A DNA stretch of 64,000 bases from positions 104,868-168,867 of the forward strand of contig SSNU01000181.1 of assembly GCA_012064415.1 (NCBI GenBank). Reading direction: 5' to 3'. Within the stretch, counting starts at the first letter, position 1, and every line of letters starts with the position of its first letter. This DNA comes from Gyrodactylus bullatarudis. Lineage: Eukaryota > Platyhelminthes > Monogenea > Gyrodactylidea > Gyrodactylidae. Made by a program: the position numbers and the translations under genes. The notes below the pieces were generated by a model, which had not been told where the DNA came from, ran no database searches, and saw only the letters and a list, made by a program, of their open reading frames with translations. This document shows positions 58,301 through 64,000 of the stretch, in pieces.

Positions 58301-59787
58301 TTCCAAAAATTTCCTAAGTTGCTCAGTTTTTGCGCAATTCGCGAAAAACCGAAATAGCACAATTTTCATAATCGGGACTTGAATAAATCAATTTTTCGAC
58401 TTGATCCTTAGACATTTCAGAGTCAAATTTGATATCATTTGAAAGAGCATAAAATTCTCTATAAGACGCTTTCAAGTTCAAACGTGCTTTTGGAATGGAT
58501 CATCCTCAAAATTGGTCTTAAAGTTGAAAAAAGATGAAAAATTAGCGAAAAATGCCATGCACTTTTTTGTTTTTACCCTTCAACAGGCTATCTTATTTTG
58601 ATAAAATCTCAAATTTTAATGGGGGAAAGAATGTGAAATTTATTTCTCTATCCAATGATACCTCGTATGACCATTTATCTTTTTTGGTTCAGAAGTTATT
58701 CAAGGTTTTTTCATTAGTGATTTCACTCAATTTTTCTCGATTTATTTTTTCTCGATTCTGATTGGTTCATTTTGATTAGCACAATAATTTCGTATAAAAC
58801 TGAAGGATTTATAATAAATGATTAAATCAGTATAGACAATAACAGGGATTTGTATATTTATAAAAAAAATTAATTTTGATATTGAGTTATAGTTTATAAT
58901 CACTCGTCTTTTAAATCTTTTCGGAAAAGAATATTTTTCCAAGACCTTTGGCAATATTTTTTACAAGATAATGAAATTTTGTAGGATAATGCTCTCAAAT
59001 CTCGTTCTAAGCTTCAGCAAATTTTTAAATGTGTCAAATAAATTTTCAATAAATCTATCCCTTCACATTTTCGAAGTTGAAAAATTCTATCAGATGATGG
59101 CGAAGATGCTTTTATTGTAGATTATGGATAGGAAATAAAAGAATTTAATGGAAATAAAAGAAGAAAATATTATAAGGGATTCTGAAAAATATGCCCACAT
59201 AAATTATAAAAGATTATTGCGTATAAGTGTGATAATGATGATAACAATAATTTTATTTATTAAAAAAGTTGCCGCCAAATAAAAAAAGAGATCTATTCCA
59301 TCTATTTTAATCAAAAATTTCTTTATAAACCCTTACACTGAATTCTGATTCCATAGAATGATTAACTGATATAAAGCTAATTTATATGAAGTTGAGAATT
59401 TTTGATATCAACAAAAATTTTATTGATTTCATCACCCACTTTTTAAATGTGGATGTTTTAAATTTTGAGTCCCTTTTTTTAGAACTTTTTACGAATAAGT
59501 AATTTACGTAGGTTTTCAAACACGTCCGAAAATGTACATTTCTCGTAGCACCATCAGTGGCAATATTAAAAAAATGATAGAAATCTATTAAAGATAAAAA
59601 ATTGTAAAATTATGAATATTAAATCAAATGTAAGCTGAAACAACACGAAAACTCTCCAATAAATAGCAATAGCAGTGGAGAGAAAAGTGAAAAAGCTGAC
59701 ATGAACATTATAGGAATAACTTTTCTGAACAAATAGATTAATAGGTTTAATAGGAAAATTGTTTTGTTCCATGATGGAGTCTGAAAT
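58012..59787. other. No gene seen
   Basis: AT-rich DNA. 58552-58761 and 58742-58954 are open but featureless. Confidence 0.5.
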
Positions 59788-59978
59788 CTTCAATAAATAT
59801 TAGTAAAAGTAGATTTAATCGGAATGTAACCAAACTTTTTCCAAAGCCTCTTCCTTGAGATTGTCAAGTACCTTCTTCAGTGGATGAGAGACTTGTAACC
59901 CGAATTCTCTTCATTTTATCTAGAAAAAAGTTGGTTATATTCCGTTTAAAAATCTACTATTACTAATATTTATTGATA
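59788..59978 (-). repeat. Small inverted-arm element with Penelope-like CTGAAGAAGG motif
   Basis: Arms of about 50 bp at 59788-59838 and 59925-59978 (CAATAAATATTAGTAA...TAGATTT block, then ACCAA.CTTTTT). The minus strand starts CCACTGAAGAAGG as in the Penelope relic at 23.8 kb, continues with a perfect CTTGA-CAATC-TCAAG hairpin, then GAAAAAGTTTGG parallel to GAAACGTTTGG. A short derivative of the same type of element. Confidence 0.6.
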
Positions 59979-61148
59979 GATTAGGTTTACATAGGTTAAT
60001 AAGAATTCTTTCTTTCACTCGTACACCTATGCTGTCACCAGGTCTTTTGTGTAAAAACGGAAATTTTTTAAATTGAAACTACCTAGTAAATTTTTCATCA
60101 ATTTAAAATTTTTGATGAAAAACTAATTTTTGATCAAAAATGTTCAACTTAACATTATATCCATATATAAATGGGTGACTTTTATGTGGATCATTCTAAG
60201 ACAGTTCTAATGTTATATAAAAATTATTTTTGTGCTGAACTTTCGATAAAAAATGCAAAAAGTTTTATACTTTATTCATTTGACGCCTCACAACGCCTAG
60301 GAAAAGGTTCACCCAAGAGAAGTCTTAGACCTAGAATTATCATTTTGTAGGCGATTTTGTTAGTAAAGCAGTATGAATGTATGATTTGATATCTAAGTTC
60401 TCATTAAATATGACTGCAAGTAGATGAATACATGGATAGCCAGAAAATAGACCCACATGAACACCACACTTTTTCAAGATTCACAACACGAATGATATCA
60501 GAATTGGCCTCTGAATCAACATTGAATAAGTTTAAATTTTGACGTTCAGAACTTTAAGCTTTCGAGCAGCAATTGATGCAGGCAAGAAGTAATCGTTAAA
60601 TTTTGGACAAAATTCTTGCAGTGTTTTAGAAAGTTGACCTTGTTTGAAACTTTTCGGGAGTCATCAAGCAAAATTTATAAATAGCATGAAATGGATGAAG
60701 ACTACGTACATCTTTGAGCACTGAGTTTGCAGACTCAGCCATGTTTGATGTCATATGTCCAAATCGAAAATGAAAACTGACCCAAATTTTAAAAGGTATG
60801 TTCAAGGATCCGAAGAGAAATTATGAGATTTTTATATTTATAAATACACTATTTTTGAAAACCATACTAGATTTGAACTATAAAAGATTTTTTCGACTAA
60901 ATTCTAAATACTAAAACTAAATGTGAACAAATGTAGACTAGCTCTGAACAAAATAAATTAAAAATAGAAAATAAAAACACGCAGGTAGGGAAAAGTCTGA
61001 ATCTGATTAAATGAATGGTTCTATAGACTAAATCTGATTAAACGCATGTACTACGGACTAATTTTGCAAATACCTCTGAAAAAACCACGACTGTAATAAG
61101 TTTGAACCAATGACTGTTTACTATATAACTTTGCAAATTCGTACTTAT
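59979..61148. other. No gene seen
   Basis: AT-rich spacer without supported coding or structural features. Confidence 0.5.
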
Positions 61149-61214
61149 ATGGCATGTATCACACTGATGAGTATGCCCGAAATAAAGGCCTCATTTGTGA
61201 AATAATTGGCATCA
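61149..61214 (+). repeat. Solo TGGCAT-ended repeat with hammerhead-like core
   Basis: TCACA (61159-61163) directly precedes CTGATGA (61164-61170), GAAA is at 61179-61182, and TGTGA (61196-61200) can pair with TCACA. The eight bases between CTGATGA and GAAA cannot form a real stem II, while GGCAT (61151-61155) can pair with ATGCC (61173-61177) instead. Same repeat as the arms around the gap. Confidence 0.6.
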
Positions 61215-62505
61215 TCTTCAGATCCTTGATTGAAAAAAGGGGAAATTCAACGGAATCAAAAAAATATTTGTGTTCCTGGCAATCTGAATAAAAAAATCGA
61301 GTTTTTTGTAGCTTCAGAAAAAGAATATTGAAATTTTATTTCGATAATGCATTATTTATTTATCTTACAGTTTCCAATTCACTAGTGCACACTTTCAAGA
61401 TCTGATTTGAGATTTTTATTATGTTAGGATAGCGATAGCCTCCTTCATATGTTCGTAAAGCCAATATTGGAAAATATATTACAGTCTTGTGTATCAAATT
61501 GTATCCTAATGAAATACAAAATCTTACGTTGCATTCTTATTATTTAGCGAGGGAAAAGCATTAAAGTGTATGGAGTAAATATCACATTTTATATATATAT
61601 ATGTTTGAAATAAGTAAAAATTCCGTTAACCGCTTTCTCCATTATAATATTAATATTATATAGTAGTTCCCCCATGTAGGTCTGGAATATTTATCCATGG
61701 AAAAAGTTAAATTTCAGCATATACAACAGAAAAGAGAATCTCAGGAAGAAACAATTTTCTAATCTTGTTGGTGAAAATGCGTTTTTACGAAAAATTAATC
61801 ACATTGATTTTTATTATCACGTTAAATTCGTCAGGATAATTTTAAGAAATTTTTCTTCAATGTCGATTCCAAATATCAGCATTTAAATCCTTCTTCGAAA
61901 TAGATAAAAAAAATTTATTCGAAAATGTTGAGAATGTGGAAATTCGAAAATCTGCCTAATTTTGGTCTGATCTTTCTAATTTCCACAATTTATTCATCAT
62001 GAAATTCAATTCATTTTAATGTCAACTAGCTTTATTTCACTGGTTGATTACAACCCTGGAACGTTACTCAACCATACTGAAATCAAAAAAAATATTTTTC
62101 TCGCAAGCCTTTTTTTATGTTTATTTTATGCATTGGAATCTGGATAACGAAAAATATCTCTTGATTATCGAATTTTGATGCGTGTAAAATCCTCCTTTTT
62201 ATATCAACTAGCTTTATATCAAAAATATTATTTTGGATAATGTAAAAGTTCAAAATTAAATGCGTTGAAGGTTTGAATGAGGTTATTTATATTCCAACCG
62301 TAATAAATTTATAAATATTCATCAGGTGAATTTGAAATACTTTTAGTATATATAATGTAAAATGTATGAAAAATGTACTTGCTATTTCCTGGAATGATAA
62401 ACCCCTAAGAATACGGTAGCGTTATTCACGAAACTTTCGACTCATATATTATGATTAATAATTATTATCTATTATAATAGATATATCTATTAGTTATAAA
62501 TATCA
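61215..62505. other. No gene seen
   Basis: AT-rich spacer with a short TA run near 61595. Confidence 0.5.
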
Positions 62506-62776
62506 AGTTGGTTGATATGAAGTTGGGAATCTATGATTTTTACAGAAATCTCAATATTTTCATCAACAATTCGAATTTGTTAAAGATTTTCTGGAATCCT
62601 ACTCATGCTGCCCACTTTTATCATTTAAAGAAAAAAAATCTGAAAAAAATTATTTTTATGAAAAATATGGGCAGCATGAGTAGGATTCCAGAAAATCTTT
62701 AACAAATTCGAATTGTTGATAAAAATATCGAGATTTCTGTAAAAATCATAGATTCCCAACTTCATATCAATCAACT
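62506..62776. mobile_element. Near-perfect palindrome, 109-bp arms
   Basis: Arms 62506-62614 and 62668-62776 are inverted copies with about three mismatches, separated by a 53-bp AT-rich loop. Ends AGTTGGTTGATATGAAGTTG; the loop edge has CTACTCATGCTGCCCA. A degenerate relative is at about 43740-43890. No coding capacity; the 64-codon frame here is a by-product. Probably a foldback MITE; no TSD recognised. Confidence 0.85.
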
Positions 62777-63006
62777 ATATAAAAACTCGATGTTCTTCTC
62801 CTGATAGTCAAGAAAACAAATATTTTTTAGAATCATACAGACTAAAGAAAAATTAGACTATCTTTTGAATTTCGAAAATGAACAAAACTGCAACATAAGG
62901 TGTTGTGAGTCTTTTGCATTTTTAGTCTGATCAATAACCAGATTCATAGAAGAGGTCTGCATGAGAATAGCGATTTATCTCATGACATACTCTTTGGTTA
63001 AATAAA

Positions 63007-63075
63007 TCTGGCCTGTAAAAGCTGAAGAGTATGCCCCGAAATAAAGCGTCATTCTTATTTATAAATCTGGCATTG
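63007..63075 (+). repeat. Degenerate TGGC-ended repeat with hammerhead-like core
   Basis: TCTGGCCTGTAAAAG then CTGAAGA, GTATGCCCC, GAAATAAAG and a final TCTGGCATTG. Related to copies at 8646, 19169, 20154 and 61149; stem I pairing is lost. Confidence 0.55.
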
Positions 63076-64000
63076 TCTATCTTATCAACTATTTGTCAAC
63101 TTCTATGGCCAAATTCGAATGTTTAGTTCTAACGTAGAACTTGATTAAATTTTTGGACAAAATGTCAAAGTTAGAAGGGTAATTTAGGCACTTTGATGAG
63201 ATTTTTAAAGTAGTCTAAATCATATCTGCAAATTTATTTTGTTGATAATAAATAAATCGAAATGGACCTAGTAGGCAGCGGCTATTGTATCCTTATTTAC
63301 ATGTATGAACCCAGTATTTTGATTTTCATGAGAGTTTGATGAAATTCGAAATATTCTTCTGTGGTCCACGCCCGAATACTTTCAATTCTCATATGAAACG
63401 TATTTTTAACAACGTTAATTTATTGTCTCCATCAAGAGAAATTATCCCAAGGTACAGGAATAGTTTGCCTTTTTTTTACTAAGAAGCTTCCCATGAGAAA
63501 AGATAAAATTCTCTAATGAAAGTCAATTGTTATTTATTCGTTATATATATGAAACATTTTATAGTTATTATTTCCATATCCTCCCATTTATTCTTTCGAC
63601 TAGGGTGTGATAAAAAAATTATTTTGTTAAGAATCACATAAAATGACTGACACAAAATAAAAATTAAATTAAATATTCACAAAGATATTTAATAAGATAA
63701 TCTTTATCAGGTTTTATTTCATATCAACATAAAGTTAATTGATTTTGAACCTAGGATTTTTACGGAAATCTCGATTTTTTCATCAAAAATACGGTCATTT
63801 TTCAAATTTTGAATAGGCGCCAAAATCCCATTTTTCGAACTTTGAACCGAAAATTTTTATTGATTTCAAAGTGAGAGAGTGATCAAAAGTTGGTTTTCAA
63901 GATCACAATGAGTTAAGAAAGCAGAATATGCTGAATCTGTACCGCTCTCATTGCAATAATGTCATTCTGGGATTGAGACACTTCCTGATAAAAATAAGAT
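63076..64000. other. No gene seen; dispersed repeat near 63893
   Basis: AT-rich right edge. TGATCAAAAGTTGGTTTTCA near 63893 belongs to the repeat also seen at 54138-54352. Confidence 0.5.

Noticed and set aside
1..64000. CRISPR arrays, operons or prokaryotic mobile elements
   Set aside because: No regularly spaced repeats or bacterial gene organisation; splice sites and families are eukaryotic throughout.

Overview
This is an AT-rich animal genomic window: interrupted genes with GT-AG introns, metazoan protein families, and very dense transposable-element debris. The gene set is a Bark/Anakonda-type tricellular-junction scavenger-receptor protein, the selenocysteine elongation factor eEFSec, and a protein with a Crypton-derived DUF3504 domain. 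With Merlin, MULE, hAT, Tc1, Penelope and jockey/CR1-like elements also present, this points to an invertebrate, most likely an arthropod that still uses selenocysteine. A crustacean such as a parasitic copepod is my guess from family content, not something the sequence proves.

Layout. 1-3676: minus-strand non-LTR retrotransposon whose ORF2 is open to the window edge. 3687-4829: deleted MULE with long terminal inverted repeats (TIRs) and a 10-bp target-site duplication (TSD). 5083-7290: Merlin transposase relic split by a 1.3-kb element that made a perfect 9-bp TSD. 7957-8722: Penelope-like (PLE) relic and a small repeat. 8875-21324: minus-strand bark homologue, ten exons resolved and the 3' end missing; its introns hold a LINE fragment, a hAT MITE and a 781-base assembly gap flanked by inverted repeats. 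21448-27506: eEFSec on the plus strand, head to head with bark across 123 bp, nine exons, three introns of only 31-34 bp; a PLE and a possible nested antisense gene lie in its introns. 27690-28093: a second Merlin relic. 28743-39379: DUF3504/zinc-finger gene on the minus strand, five coding exons. 39472-64000: no convincing host gene; foldback and MITE-like elements, a Tc1 pseudogene, and several inverted-arm elements, one with a well-formed type I hammerhead ribozyme core at 45538-45568.

How the parts relate. bark and eEFSec probably share one divergent promoter. Nothing else suggests a functional link between host genes. The most unusual theme is a scattered set of inverted-arm elements, some clearly Penelope-derived, carrying hammerhead or hammerhead-like cores (near 8.7, 19.2, 20.2, 23.8, 45.5, 49.4, 59.9, 61.2 and 63.0 kb). 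All exon structures were deduced by eye from reading frame and splice consensus; no transcript data or database search was available.
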